64,000 nt of DNA. Source: Streptococcus sp. oral taxon 431 (GTDB taxonomy: Bacteria; Bacillota; Bacilli; Lactobacillales; Streptococcaceae). Below, piece after piece: positions 16,215 to 27,114 of the stretch; position 1 is the first letter of the stretch, and each line of letters starts with the position of its first letter. The translations under genes were made by a program, and so were the position numbers. A model generated the notes under the pieces. That model was given only the letters and a program-made list of their open reading frames with translations. It was not told where the DNA came from and searched no databases. Location: the NCBI RefSeq assembly GCF_001553685.1, contig NZ_CP014264.1:256001-320000 (forward strand), given 5' to 3'.

Positions 16215-16779
16215 TCTTCTGCCTCGCTTTCTTAATAAAGCTTCCCATGGAATCGACTCGGTCATCTAGATAACGATAAACGCGCTGGTGGCCGTCCCCC
16301 ATAAAGTAAGTCGGCGCAAAACGGTCATTTTTAAAATGTCCCTTGTCATCCAAGAGCTCTGGATCAGCTAGTCGCTCGAGAATCTTGGCGAAGATATGGC
16401 AGATGCCATCTTCCTCGATAATCCGATCTACCTGGCAATCCAAAACAACTGGACAAGCCTCTAAAATCGGTGCCTGAGTTCGTTCAGAAATCTCATAGTC
16501 AAGCCCCAGGTGTTTCAATTTCTCCCGATGACTGATAAAGCCAGCCTGCTCCATCTCAAGCATGAGGTTTTCGTCAGGGATGTTCACAGTGAATTTCTGA
16601 TAATGCTTAATCTGGTCTGCTGCATTTTCCTCAGCACCAACACCGATGACGAGCCAATCTCCCAAGCTATAGGAGGAACTGCAGGTCGTGATATTGTGCC
16701 CAAAGTTCTGGTCCTGATATCCCAAGATGAAAATTGGAAAACCATAGTAGAGCTTACTGGTGTTAAAAGATTGTTTCAT
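16192..16779 (-). CDS. Flavin reductase-like domain protein (DIM6/NtaB family)
   Basis: A 195-residue FMN-binding protein of the flavin-reductase-like split-barrel family. Typical elements are the N-terminal GFPIFILGYQDQNFGHNITTCSSSYSLGDWLVIGVG, the KFTVNIPDE strand and a conserved C-terminal DRFAPTYFMGDGHQRVYRY. Such proteins reduce or bind flavin and act with oxidoreductases; substrate unknown. It is the first gene of the valS operon: a strong AAAGGAGGTT lies before ATG 16779 and the T-box terminator ends about 25 nt upstream. Its placement under valine-tRNA control is unexpected for a flavin enzyme. Confidence 0.88.
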   Translation of the reverse strand: MKQSFNTSKLYYGFPIFILGYQDQNFGHNITTCSSSYSLGDWLVIGVGAEENAADQIKHYQKFTVNIPDENLMLEMEQAGFISHREKLKHLGLDYEISERTQAPILEACPVVLDCQVDRIIEEDGICHIFAKILERLADPELLDDKGHFKNDRFAPTYFMGDGHQRVYRYLDDRVDSMGSFIKKARQKNDKSSIT

Positions 16780-16803
16780 GACAACCTCCTTTGCTAGGGG
16801 TGC

Positions 16804-17025
16804 AAAATAAAAATCGCCCCTGTCATTAATCTGACAGGGACGAATGTGTTAATCCGCGGTACCACCCAATTTCGGGCAGATGCCCGCATCTCTCGTCTTT
16901 TAAACAAAAAGACATTTATATTTCATTTTTAAATTTCATCCATTAGCAACCAGTTTTGACACATTTGTGGACTTCTCAGCACCGCCACTTTCTGTAAAAT
17001 GTGGGACTCAAAACACCTCTAATGG
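16804..17025 (-). ncRNA. T-box riboswitch leader of the valS operon
   Basis: On the minus strand, stem I is closed by CCATTAG (17025-17019) / CTAATGG (16946-16940). The conserved T-box sequence GGGTGGTACCGCG lies at 16867-16855 and the competing terminator CGTCCCTGTCA / TGACAGGGGCG at 16842-16815 ends in a T-rich tract. The operon contains valS, so the effector should be uncharged tRNA-Val. I could not place the specifier codon with certainty; a GTC in the 3' half of stem I is the candidate. Four genes depend on it: flavin reductase, GNAT, P-loop kinase and valS. Confidence 0.93.
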
Positions 17026-17029
17026 CTTT

Positions 17030-17058
17030 ATTTTAACAAGTTTTTGACGGAAAAGCAA
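17030..17058 (-). promoter_or_regulatory. Promoter of the T-box / valS operon
   Basis: On the minus strand TTGCTT (17058-17053), 17-bp spacer ending in TGT, TAAAAT (17035-17030). The predicted start near 17023 coincides with the base of T-box stem I. Confidence 0.72.
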
Positions 17059-17071
17059 GGAACAAGAAAGA

Positions 17072-17467
17072 TTACTTGAACTTAATGCCGTTTTCTTTTA
17101 ATTTCTTGATAGTAGCTGGACCGATTCCTTTCAAGGCAAGGAGTTCTTTTTCTGTCCAGTTTTTGAAGTCAGCAGCAGACTTGATACCTTCATCGTAGAA
17201 AGTCTTAGCGCGGTCAACTGAAAGTCCACCTAGGTTGGCTGCGAAATCTTCTACAGAAGTAGCAACTTTTTGAGCTTGCTCTTTGGTTGCTTCTACAGTT
17301 TTTTCAACCTTTTTAGAGACAGCTTTACCTGCATCACTTGCTGCTTTTTCAGCATGTTTTACAACTTTTTTTGTTTCTTCGACAACCTTGTTTACAGTGT
17401 TTGAAAATGCACCTGAGCGACGGAGGCTGTTTCTCAATTGTTTTTTACGTTGGAGTGTCTTTGACAT
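17072..17467 (-). CDS. Helix-hairpin-helix domain protein with alanine/lysine-rich helical region
   Basis: A 131-residue basic protein. Residues 1-20 are strongly basic (KTLQRKKQLRNSLRR); about 25-75 form a Lys/Ala/Glu-rich amphipathic helix (ETKKVVKHAEKAASDAGKAVSKKVEKTVEATKE shown in part); the C-terminus (about 78-131) contains a helix-hairpin-helix pair with ELLALKGIGPATIKKLKENG, the GIGxxT hairpin used for non-specific DNA contact. A histone-like or DNA-binding role is plausible but not proven; no signal peptide or membrane helix is seen. It has its own promoter and a terminator-like hairpin in the leader just before the ribosome site. Confidence 0.82.
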   Translation of the reverse strand: MSKTLQRKKQLRNSLRRSGAFSNTVNKVVEETKKVVKHAEKAASDAGKAVSKKVEKTVEATKEQAQKVATSVEDFAANLGGLSVDRAKTFYDEGIKSAADFKNWTEKELLALKGIGPATIKKLKENGIKFK

Positions 17468-17483
17468 GATAAAATCCTTTCAA

Positions 17484-17511
17484 TAAAAAATCCCTGTGGC
17501 TGAACAAGGAT
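17484..17511 (-). promoter_or_regulatory. Terminator-like hairpin in the leader of the HhH gene
   Basis: On the minus strand ATCCTTG / CAGGGAT (17511-17505 and 17496-17490, one G-T pair), 8-nt loop, then six T. It lies between the promoter and the AAAGGA ribosome site of the HhH gene, where an intrinsic terminator would act as an attenuator. Confidence 0.55.
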
Positions 17512-17544
17512 CGAATCTCTATGGTTTTATTGTATCAACTTTCT

Positions 17545-17580
17545 TTATGAATTGCAAGGCTTGATATACTGGAAATATAG
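17545..17580 (-). promoter_or_regulatory. Promoter of the HhH gene
   Basis: On the minus strand TTGCAA, 17-bp spacer ending in TGA, TACAAT: a near-ideal extended promoter within this stretch, pointing toward the HhH gene start at 17467. Confidence 0.68.
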
Positions 17581-17641
17581 GAGATATATGGGAAATTTCG
17601 CCGTAGAATGATAGGCAATAATAGAAGAAAAGTGAAAAATA

Positions 17642-17650
17642 TGGTATAAT
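17642..17650 (+). promoter_or_regulatory. Extended -10 promoter of the uppS operon
   Basis: TGG-TATAAT with the hexamer at 17645-17650, 33 bp before the uppS ATG; no clear -35. Confidence 0.7.
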
Positions 17651-17682
17651 GAAACGATAGATTTTTGAATAGGAATACAATC

Positions 17683-18435
17683 ATGTTTGGATTTTTAAAA
17701 AAAGATAAAGCAACAGAAACCCCGACAATGGTGCCAGACCACATCGGTGTGATCATGGATGGGAATGGCCGTTGGGCTAAAAAACGGATGCAGCCACGAG
17801 TCTTTGGCCATAAGGCTGGGATGGATGCTTTGAGAAAGGTAGCTATTGCTGCTAGTGATATGGGTGTCAAAGCCTTGACAGTCTATGCCTTTTCAACTGA
17901 AAACTGGACACGTCCAGATCAGGAAGTCAAATTTATCATGAACCTGCCAGTTGAATTCTATGATAAGTTTGTTCCTGAATTGCATCAGAAGAACATGAAG
18001 ATTCAAATGATTGGGGAGACTGATCGTTTGCCGAAGCAGACTTTTGATGCCTTGAAAAAGGCAGAGGAGTTGACCAAGTTAAATACAGGCTTGATTCTCA
18101 ATTTTGCCCTTAATTATGGTGGACGAGCTGAGATTACACAAGCGGTCAAGTTGATTGCACAGGATGTTTTAGATGCTAAGATTAATCATGGTGATATCAC
18201 AGAGGAATTGATTGGGGAATACCTCTTTACGGGTCATTTGCCAAAAGTTTTGCGGGATCCTGATTTGATTATTCGGACCAGTGGTGAACTTCGTTTGAGT
18301 AATTTCTTGCCATGGCAGGCTGCTTATAGCGAGCTCTATTTCACGGATGTCTTGTGGCCTGACTTTGATGAGGAAGCCTTGAAAGAAGCTATCATCGAGT
18401 ACAATCGTCGCAACCGTCGTTTTGGAGGAGTTTAG
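17683..18435 (+). CDS. uppS: Undecaprenyl diphosphate synthase (cis-prenyltransferase)
   Basis: A 250-residue enzyme that adds eight isoprene units to farnesyl-PP to make the C55 lipid carrier for cell-wall and capsule synthesis. The catalytic Asp26 is in HIGVIMDGNGRWAKKR and the C-terminal substrate-binding motif RTSGELRLSNFLPWQAAYSE is intact. ATG 17683 follows AGGAAT by nine bases; an in-frame TTG at 17665 has no ribosome site. First gene of an operon uppS-cdsA-eep-proS, each separated by only 8-30 bp, the same order I recall from S. pneumoniae. Confidence 0.97.
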   Translation: MFGFLKKDKATETPTMVPDHIGVIMDGNGRWAKKRMQPRVFGHKAGMDALRKVAIAASDMGVKALTVYAFSTENWTRPDQEVKFIMNLPVEFYDKFVPELHQKNMKIQMIGETDRLPKQTFDALKKAEELTKLNTGLILNFALNYGGRAEITQAVKLIAQDVLDAKINHGDITEELIGEYLFTGHLPKVLRDPDLIIRTSGELRLSNFLPWQAAYSELYFTDVLWPDFDEEALKEAIIEYNRRNRRFGGV

Positions 18436-18443
18436 GAGATATT

Positions 18444-19247
18444 ATGATACAGGATTTACAAAAGAGAACCCTTTTTGCTATCTTGGCCTTGGCTATCTTT
18501 ATCCCAATCTTGGCGATTGGCGGCTTATGGCTCCAGATTGCCATGGGGATTGTAGCTATGTTGGGAGTACATGAGTTGCTTCGTATGAAGGGGTTAAATA
18601 CCATGACGCCTGAAGGGCTCTTGACTTTACTAGCAACCTTTTTTCTGACTATTCCTTTGGAAAACTACCTGAAGTTTTTGCCCGTGGATGGGAACGTTGT
18701 TGCTTATAGTGTCGTGATTCTCATCTTGCTAGGAGCAACAGTTTTTAGCAAGAACTATACCATTGAGGATGCTGTTTTTCCGATTGCCATGAGTTTTTAT
18801 GTTGGCTTTGGCTTTAATGCTTTGGTCGATGCTCGTATTGCAGGTTTGGATAAGGCGCTTTTGGGACTTTGTATGGTCTGGGCAACCGATAGTGGCGCCT
18901 ATCTGGTAGGGATGAAGTTTGGTAAGAGAAAGCTAGCTCCGAGAGTTTCCCCTAACAAGACCATAGAGGGTGCTATGGGAGGTATCTTGGCTGCTATGCT
19001 CGTAACCTTAATCTTTATGCTAGTTGATAGTACCGTTGCTTTACCTTATGGGATTTACAAAATGATGGTCTTTGCTATTTTCTTTAGTATAGCTGGTCAG
19101 TTGGGGGATTTGATCGAAAGTGCTATGAAACGTCACTTTGGTGTCAAAGACTCAGGCAAGTTTATCCCAGGTCATGGTGGGGTACTGGATCGTTTTGATT
19201 GCATGCTGGCTGTTTTCCCGATTATGCACCTCTTTGGCTTATTTTAA
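18444..19247 (+). CDS. cdsA: Phosphatidate cytidylyltransferase
   Basis: A 267-residue polytopic membrane enzyme making CDP-diacylglycerol from phosphatidate and CTP. About seven or eight hydrophobic helices are seen, and the C-terminal CDS signature is complete (SAMKRHFGVKDSGKFIPGHG then GGVLDRFD). The start at 18444 follows AGGAGAT, 8 bp after the uppS stop. Its ribosome-site-to-AUG segment is strikingly complementary to the conserved core of the three csRNAs in this window (see findings). Confidence 0.96.
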   Translation: MIQDLQKRTLFAILALAIFIPILAIGGLWLQIAMGIVAMLGVHELLRMKGLNTMTPEGLLTLLATFFLTIPLENYLKFLPVDGNVVAYSVVILILLGATVFSKNYTIEDAVFPIAMSFYVGFGFNALVDARIAGLDKALLGLCMVWATDSGAYLVGMKFGKRKLAPRVSPNKTIEGAMGGILAAMLVTLIFMLVDSTVALPYGIYKMMVFAIFFSIAGQLGDLIESAMKRHFGVKDSGKFIPGHGGVLDRFDCMLAVFPIMHLFGLF

Positions 19248-19268
19248 GGAAAGGTAAATAGAAATTAA

Positions 19269-22396
<3,128 letters not shown>

Positions 22397-22415
22397 AATC
22401 TATAATCAGAAGAAA

Positions 22416-22454
22416 AACAAGACAAAAATGTAACTAGTTTTTGCCTTGTTTTTT
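22416..22454 (+). terminator. proS terminator, overlapping the bglA promoter
   Basis: AACAAG-A-CAAAAA (22416-22428) pairs with TTTTTG-C-CTTGTT (22438-22450) around one mismatch, then T. The bglA -10 TATAAT begins four bases later (22458-22463). Confidence 0.78.
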
Positions 22455-22504
22455 CTTTATAATGAGAGAAAGTAAACATTAAAATCGTAAAAAGAGGTAG
22501 TGCT

Positions 22505-23884
22505 ATGCTAAAATTTCCAAAGGATTTTGTCTGGGGTTCCTCAACTTCTGGGCCACAGACAGAGGGGCGAGTGCCTGGTGACGGAAAGGGAGATAATCTC
22601 TGGGATTATTGGTACCAAGTAGAACCAAATCGCTACTACAATGGGATTGGACCAGACAAAACATCGACCTTTTATGAAAATTGGGAAAAAGATATCGAAC
22701 TATTGTTAGAAACTGGCCACACAGCCTTTCGAACTTCTATCCAGTGGTCACGTATTTTCCCACAGGGGCGTGGGGAAGTCAATCCTCAGGGTGTGGCTTT
22801 CTATCGCCAGGTCTTTGAAGCCATCAAGGCTAAGGGCATTCGTCTTTTAGTCAATCTTTATCACTTTGACTTGCCTTTTGCCCTTCAAGAAGATGGCGAT
22901 GGTTGGGAAAATAAGGCAACCATTAAAGCTTATGAAGACTATGCGCGTTTCTGTTTTGAAACTTATGGAGACTTGGTAGATCAGTGGATTACCTTCAATG
23001 AACCTATCGTTCCTGTAGAGTTCGGCTATTTCTATGATGCCCATTATCCTCATAAGGTAGATGCCAAAGCAGCAGTAAAGGTTGCCTATCATACCCAACT
23101 AGCCAGCACTCTTGCAGTTAAGGCTTGTCATGAAGTATTACCTGATTCTAAGATTGGAATTGTCCTCAACTTGACTCCAGCCTATCCACGTAGTCAACAT
23201 CCTGCGGATGTCAAAGCAGCTCGCATTGCCGACCTCTTTCAGGCACAATCTTTCCTAGATCCGTCTGTTTTAGGAGCATATCCAGAAGAGTTAGTGGAAA
23301 TTTTGGCTGAGCATGACTTGTTACCAGAGTACACGGCCGAAGAGTTGGAACTTATTCGTGAGCACACAGTCGATTTCCTTGGAGTCAACTACTACCAACC
23401 TTTGCGTGTCATGGCGCCACGTTTTGCTAAGCATCCTGACAGTCCGCTCTTGCCAGAACATTTCTATGAGCCTTACGTCATGCCTGGTCGTAAAATCAAT
23501 CCACACCGTGGCTGGGAAATCTACGAGCAAGGGATTTACCATATCGCTCAAAATATCAAGGAAAACTATGGCAATATCGAGTGGATGTTGACAGAGAATG
23601 GGATGGGCGTTGAAGGTGAAGATAAATTCCGTGAGAATGGAATGATTCAGGATGATTACCGTATTGACTTTGTTAAAGGTCACCTTCGTGAGCTTCATCG
23701 TGCCATCGAAGACGGTGCCAACTGTAAAGGCTACTTGATTTGGACCTTTATCGACTGCTGGTCATGGCTCAACAGCTATAAAAACCGCTATGGTTTGGTC
23801 GAGCTTGACTTAGAAACACAAGAACGTCGCTTGAAAAAATCAGGCCACTGGTTCAAAGAACTCAGTGACAATAATGGGTTTTAA
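22505..23884 (+). CDS. bglA: Glycoside hydrolase family 1 (6-phospho-beta-glucosidase-like)
   Basis: A 459-residue GH1 enzyme. The N-terminal motif FPKDFVWGSSTSGPQTEG, the acid/base glutamate in WITFNEP and the nucleophile glutamate in MLTENGMG are all present; the C-terminal WTFIDCWSWLNSYKNRYGLV contains the region that in phospho-glucosidases contacts the sugar phosphate. It therefore cleaves beta-glucosides, probably in the 6-phosphorylated form after PTS uptake, but no PTS gene lies in the window. Own promoter (TATAAT at 22458) and RBS AAAGAGGTAG. Position behind proS matches pneumococcus. Confidence 0.93.
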   Translation: MLKFPKDFVWGSSTSGPQTEGRVPGDGKGDNLWDYWYQVEPNRYYNGIGPDKTSTFYENWEKDIELLLETGHTAFRTSIQWSRIFPQGRGEVNPQGVAFYRQVFEAIKAKGIRLLVNLYHFDLPFALQEDGDGWENKATIKAYEDYARFCFETYGDLVDQWITFNEPIVPVEFGYFYDAHYPHKVDAKAAVKVAYHTQLASTLAVKACHEVLPDSKIGIVLNLTPAYPRSQHPADVKAARIADLFQAQSFLDPSVLGAYPEELVEILAEHDLLPEYTAEELELIREHTVDFLGVNYYQPLRVMAPRFAKHPDSPLLPEHFYEPYVMPGRKINPHRGWEIYEQGIYHIAQNIKENYGNIEWMLTENGMGVEGEDKFRENGMIQDDYRIDFVKGHLRELHRAIEDGANCKGYLIWTFIDCWSWLNSYKNRYGLVELDLETQERRLKKSGHWFKELSDNNGF

Positions 23885-23905
23885 ACTACTTTTCAAATAG
23901 ATTCA

Positions 23906-23950
23906 AAAAACCATTGAAACTTCTCAATTTGAGAACTTCCAATGGTTTTT
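23906..23950. terminator. Bidirectional terminator between bglA and the rhomboid gene
   Basis: AAAAACCATTG and CAATGGTTTTT flank a second nested arm pair CTTCTCAA / TTTGAGAAC, giving a long stem usable on both strands at the convergent junction. Confidence 0.88.
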
Positions 23951-23957
23951 CTTGTTC

Positions 23958-24632
23958 TTAGAATAGTCCGATAAAAAGTAGTAGAGCTGATAAAGCAATA
24001 AAGGCTAGGGTTGCAAGCCCCCGTTGGCCTGGGCTGTAAATCTTTCGTTCTCCTCGAACTGGGAAGACGATAGCCAGCAATGCACCACCCACGGCACCAC
24101 CCACATGTCCAGCAAGGCTGATTCCAGGGATTAAGACACTACCTACTAGGTTGATGACTAAGAGGGAGAGATAGGATTGACCAAGTTGTTGGAGGTAGGG
24201 ATTGCGTGAAGCATAACGAAGAACGACAATAGAAGCGAACATTCCGTAGAGAGCAGTTGAAGCCCCCGCGGTAATGGTATTAGGACTAAAAACTAGGACA
24301 AAGAGACTGCCCATCATACCTGATAAGAGATAGATAAAGAAAAACTGTTTGGAGCCAAAGATTTGCTCCATCTGACGCCCCAAAAAGTAGAGGGATAGCA
24401 TATTGACTAAAAAGTGCTCCAAGCCAATATGAACAAAGGTTGCTGAGAATAAACGCCATATCTGCTCAGGCATGGCTTTAATAGCAGGAGGATAAATAGC
24501 TCCAAACTGATATAAGGTGGCTGCACTGGTATAGTTGAAACCACTGGTTAGAAACATGAGTATGAAAACCAGGCTTGTCACGAGTAGAAAGAAGCTCGTG
24601 ACAGGATACCGACGATTAAAAATCTCTTTCAT
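23958..24632 (-). CDS. Rhomboid-family intramembrane serine protease
   Basis: A 224-residue protein with about six to seven membrane helices. The catalytic serine lies in GASTALYGMFAS (GxSx motif) and the catalytic histidine in SLAGHVGGAVGGALLA; the preceding H-x-x-x-N region is HFLVNMLSLYFLG. Rhomboids cut transmembrane substrates within the membrane; the substrate is unknown. Start ATG 24632 has GAGGAGG upstream; the stop of the cyclo-ligase gene lies inside the first codons, a 17-bp overlap. It forms an operon with the cyclo-ligase and dapL. Confidence 0.93.
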   Translation of the reverse strand: MKEIFNRRYPVTSFFLLVTSLVFILMFLTSGFNYTSAATLYQFGAIYPPAIKAMPEQIWRLFSATFVHIGLEHFLVNMLSLYFLGRQMEQIFGSKQFFFIYLLSGMMGSLFVLVFSPNTITAGASTALYGMFASIVVLRYASRNPYLQQLGQSYLSLLVINLVGSVLIPGISLAGHVGGAVGGALLAIVFPVRGERKIYSPGQRGLATLAFIALSALLLFIGLF

Positions 24633-25155
24633 AGATAAGTACCTCCTCAACGGGAATATCATGTGAATCAGGCTGGAAGTCCTGAATCTGACAAGAATAA
24701 AGTGTACTGATGGTGTGGCCTGGGAAATGCTCTAAGTAGCGATCATAATAACCACCACCGTAGCCAATCCGATAAGCAGAAGGATTGAAAGCCAAACCAG
24801 GAACATGAATCAGGTCAATCTGAGAGGGTTCAAGGATAGTGAAATCTCCTTGAGGTTCAAGAAGTCCAAAAGAATTTCTTTCGAGTTTCTCTGGTTCATA
24901 TAGAACAAAGTCCATTTTCCCATGTGGATAGGTTTTGGGAATGAGGAGTGTCTTCCCATCTTTTTGAGCCTGTTCAATGAGTCTAGCTGTCTGAAATTCA
25001 TGAGGAAAAGACAGATAAGTGGCGATGGTTTTTGCTTCCTTGTAGAAGGGATGTAGAAGTAGTTGCTCAGTCAACCAAACGTCCATGACTTCCTTTTCTT
25101 CGGTTGACAGAGATTTGAGTTCTTGCAAGACCTGCTTGCGTAAGCTTTTTTTCAT
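24616..25155 (-). CDS. 5-formyltetrahydrofolate cyclo-ligase
   Basis: A 179-residue enzyme converting 5-formyl-THF to 5,10-methenyl-THF with ATP. The basic N-terminus (KKSLRKQVLQELKSLS), IATYLSFPHEFQT, and the nucleotide-binding GYGGGYYDRYL with the preceding PGLAFN are characteristic. It is separated from dapL by three bases and overlaps the rhomboid gene downstream. This cyclo-ligase/rhomboid pairing is common in Firmicutes, without a known functional link. Confidence 0.95.
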   Translation of the reverse strand: MKKSLRKQVLQELKSLSTEEKEVMDVWLTEQLLLHPFYKEAKTIATYLSFPHEFQTARLIEQAQKDGKTLLIPKTYPHGKMDFVLYEPEKLERNSFGLLEPQGDFTILEPSQIDLIHVPGLAFNPSAYRIGYGGGYYDRYLEHFPGHTISTLYSCQIQDFQPDSHDIPVEEVLIYERDF

Positions 25156-25158
25156 AGT

Positions 25159-26289
25159 TTACTCCGCAGCTTTCTTGGCTAAAAAGCTTGATACAGCCTC
25201 GACTCCAATTGCCAGAGCTTCTTCCTTAGGACTCATCTGTGGATGGTGAAGAGCATAGGGACTATCAATTCCAAGCCAGAACATGACACCAGGAACCTTG
25301 GAGAGAAGATAACCAAAGTCTTCTCCTGTCATGGCAGGTTCGATGTCGATTAGTTCAATTCCCTCTTTTTCATCAAAGAAGGTCATCAATTCACGGGCTA
25401 ATTCAGGGTTGTTTTCGACTGGCAAATAACCTCCCTGCTTGAGTTCAACTTCCACTTCCATATCAAAAGCAGCTGCAACACCTTCAGCGATGGCTTTGAC
25501 ACGTTTTTGCACCAAGAGGCTCATGTTGTGTGTAAGAGCTCGGATAGTTCCATGCAAGAAGGCTGTATCAGCAATGACATTGTTGGTTGTCCCAGCTTGA
25601 AAAACACCAAAAGTGACGACAGCTCCCTCGATAGGATCAACATTACGGCTGACAACCGATTGAACTTGAGTGACAAAATAGCTAGCTGCAACCAGAGCGT
25701 CGTTTGCTTGATGTGGGAAGGCAGCGTGACCACCTTTACCCTTGAAGCGAATCTTGACTTCGCAAGTTCCTGCAAAGAGTGTATGGGTATTGGTCGCAAT
25801 CTGACCAACCTTTAGGTCTGGACGGACATGAAGCCCATAGAATTGGTCAGGCAACCAGTCGCCAAAGGCGCCGTCTTCATACATGAGCATGCCACCTGCT
25901 TCATTTTCCTCGGCAGGTTGGAAGAGAAAGAGGAGATTGTTTTTAGGTTGGTTTTCTAGAGCACGTTCGAGACTTCCTAGAGCAATGGTCATGTGAAAGT
26001 CGTGCCCACAAGCATGCATACGGTCTGGGTGCTGAGAGGCAAAGGCAAGACCTGTTTGTTCAACGATTGGGAGTCCGTCGATATCTGTCCGCCAACCGAT
26101 GGTACGTTCTGGCTGACTTCCCTGTAAATACACTAAAATACCTGTTTGCCAAGTACGAATCTGAACAAAATCCTTACCAGCTATTAATTTCTCAATGATA
26201 TTGAGTAAATAAGCGTGAGTCTTGAATTCTTCTAAACCAATCTCAGGAATTTGGTGAAGATCGCGTCGAGTTTGAATTAAATCTAACAT
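25159..26289 (-). CDS. dapL: N-acetyldiaminopimelate deacetylase (M20 peptidase family)
   Basis: A 376-residue M20-family metalloenzyme. Metal ligands and catalytic motifs are seen as [10 protein letters not shown] (His, Asp), PAEENEAGG (catalytic Glu) and the late His in ALHHPQMS; a dimerisation domain lies in the middle. Annotated relatives are often called hippurate hydrolases, but its position directly behind dapH supports the acetylase branch of lysine/meso-diaminopimelate synthesis, where it removes acetyl from N-acetyl-LL-DAP. A hairpin lies in the 61-bp gap between dapH and this gene. Confidence 0.93.
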   Translation of the reverse strand: MLDLIQTRRDLHQIPEIGLEEFKTHAYLLNIIEKLIAGKDFVQIRTWQTGILVYLQGSQPERTIGWRTDIDGLPIVEQTGLAFASQHPDRMHACGHDFHMTIALGSLERALENQPKNNLLFLFQPAEENEAGGMLMYEDGAFGDWLPDQFYGLHVRPDLKVGQIATNTHTLFAGTCEVKIRFKGKGGHAAFPHQANDALVAASYFVTQVQSVVSRNVDPIEGAVVTFGVFQAGTTNNVIADTAFLHGTIRALTHNMSLLVQKRVKAIAEGVAAAFDMEVEVELKQGGYLPVENNPELARELMTFFDEKEGIELIDIEPAMTGEDFGYLLSKVPGVMFWLGIDSPYALHHPQMSPKEEALAIGVEAVSSFLAKKAAE

Positions 26290-26317
26290 ATCTAATTTCC
26301 TTCTACTGATACGATAA

Positions 26318-26342
26318 AGAGGCTGGAAATATTTCCGCCTCT
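26318..26342 (-). terminator. Hairpin between dapH and dapL
   Basis: AGAGGC-GGAAAT / ATTTCC-GCCTCT with one bulge; the following T run is short (TTTAT), so it may be a partial terminator or processing site instead of a full stop. Confidence 0.5.
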
Positions 26343-26350
26343 GTTACTAA

Positions 26351-27049
26351 TTACAAGGTGCGAAGCGCATCTTCTAGCGCTGTTTTTTGTTGGGTTTGGC
26401 TATCGATTTCTTTGATAACACGAGCTGGAACACCAGCTACCACAACATTTTTTGGGACATCTTGAGTGACGATGGCACCTGCTGCAACAACAGAACCGCT
26501 ACCGATTTGAACACCTTCGATAACCACAGCGTTAGCACCGATGAGAACATTGTCACCGACACGGACAGGCTCTGCACTAGCTGGCTCGATAACGCCTGCA
26601 AGAACAGCACCTGCACCAACGTGGCTATTTTTACCGACAATAGCACGTCCACCCAGAATAGCTCCCATATCAATCATAGTACCAGCACCGATTTCAGCAC
26701 CGATATTGATAACAGCCCCCATCATGATAACAGCGTTGTCGCCAATCTCAACCTGGTCACGGATGATAGCGCCTGGCTCGATACGAGCATTGATGTCGCG
26801 TTTATCAAGGAGAGGTACAGCGGAGTTGCGAGCGTCTTGTTCAACAACATAGTCCTTGTTTTCTGTAAGTCCTTCAAGAAGTGGAGCGATATCTTTCCAG
26901 TCTCCAAAAAGAACATTCCCAAGCTTGATAACAGAGGCAGGGATAGCTCCAGCAAGTTGTCCTTCAAAGGTCACTTTTACGCTTGTCTTTTTCTCAGCAT
27001 TGGCGATAAATTGGATAATTTCTTGTGCATTCATTTTTGTAGCAGTCAT
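26351..27049 (-). CDS. dapH: 2,3,4,5-tetrahydropyridine-2,6-dicarboxylate N-acetyltransferase
   Basis: A 232-residue acetyltransferase with an N-terminal alpha/beta cap (1-85) and a left-handed beta-helix of hexapeptide repeats (about 90-210; e.g. [23 protein letters not shown]). It makes N-acetyl-2-amino-6-oxopimelate in the acetylase route to diaminopimelate and lysine. In mitis streptococci, which use lysine in the wall, it mainly supplies lysine. An extended -10 (TGG-TAGAAT) follows the EamA terminator directly and precedes ATG 27049 with GAGGAGA. Confidence 0.95.
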   Translation of the reverse strand: MTATKMNAQEIIQFIANAEKKTSVKVTFEGQLAGAIPASVIKLGNVLFGDWKDIAPLLEGLTENKDYVVEQDARNSAVPLLDKRDINARIEPGAIIRDQVEIGDNAVIMMGAVINIGAEIGAGTMIDMGAILGGRAIVGKNSHVGAGAVLAGVIEPASAEPVRVGDNVLIGANAVVIEGVQIGSGSVVAAGAIVTQDVPKNVVVAGVPARVIKEIDSQTQQKTALEDALRTL

Positions 27050-27087
27050 AGGTGTCTCCTCACTCTTTGTAATGCTTACTATTCTAC

Positions 27088-27114
27088 CAAAAAAGGCTTC
27101 AATTTTGAAGCCTT
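27088..27114 (-). terminator. EamA-gene terminator, overlapping the dapH promoter
   Basis: On the minus strand AAGGCTTCA-AAAT-TGAAGCCTT (27114-27093) followed by a T run, then TGG-TAGAAT, the extended -10 for dapH. The EamA stop codon lies inside the stem. Confidence 0.85.

Noticed and set aside
17484..17530. tRNA gene or remnant (TTCGATCC ... CCA on the minus strand)
   Set aside because: A T-loop-like word and a CCA are present, but T-stem and acceptor stem cannot be paired. The hairpin plus T run is better explained as a terminator.
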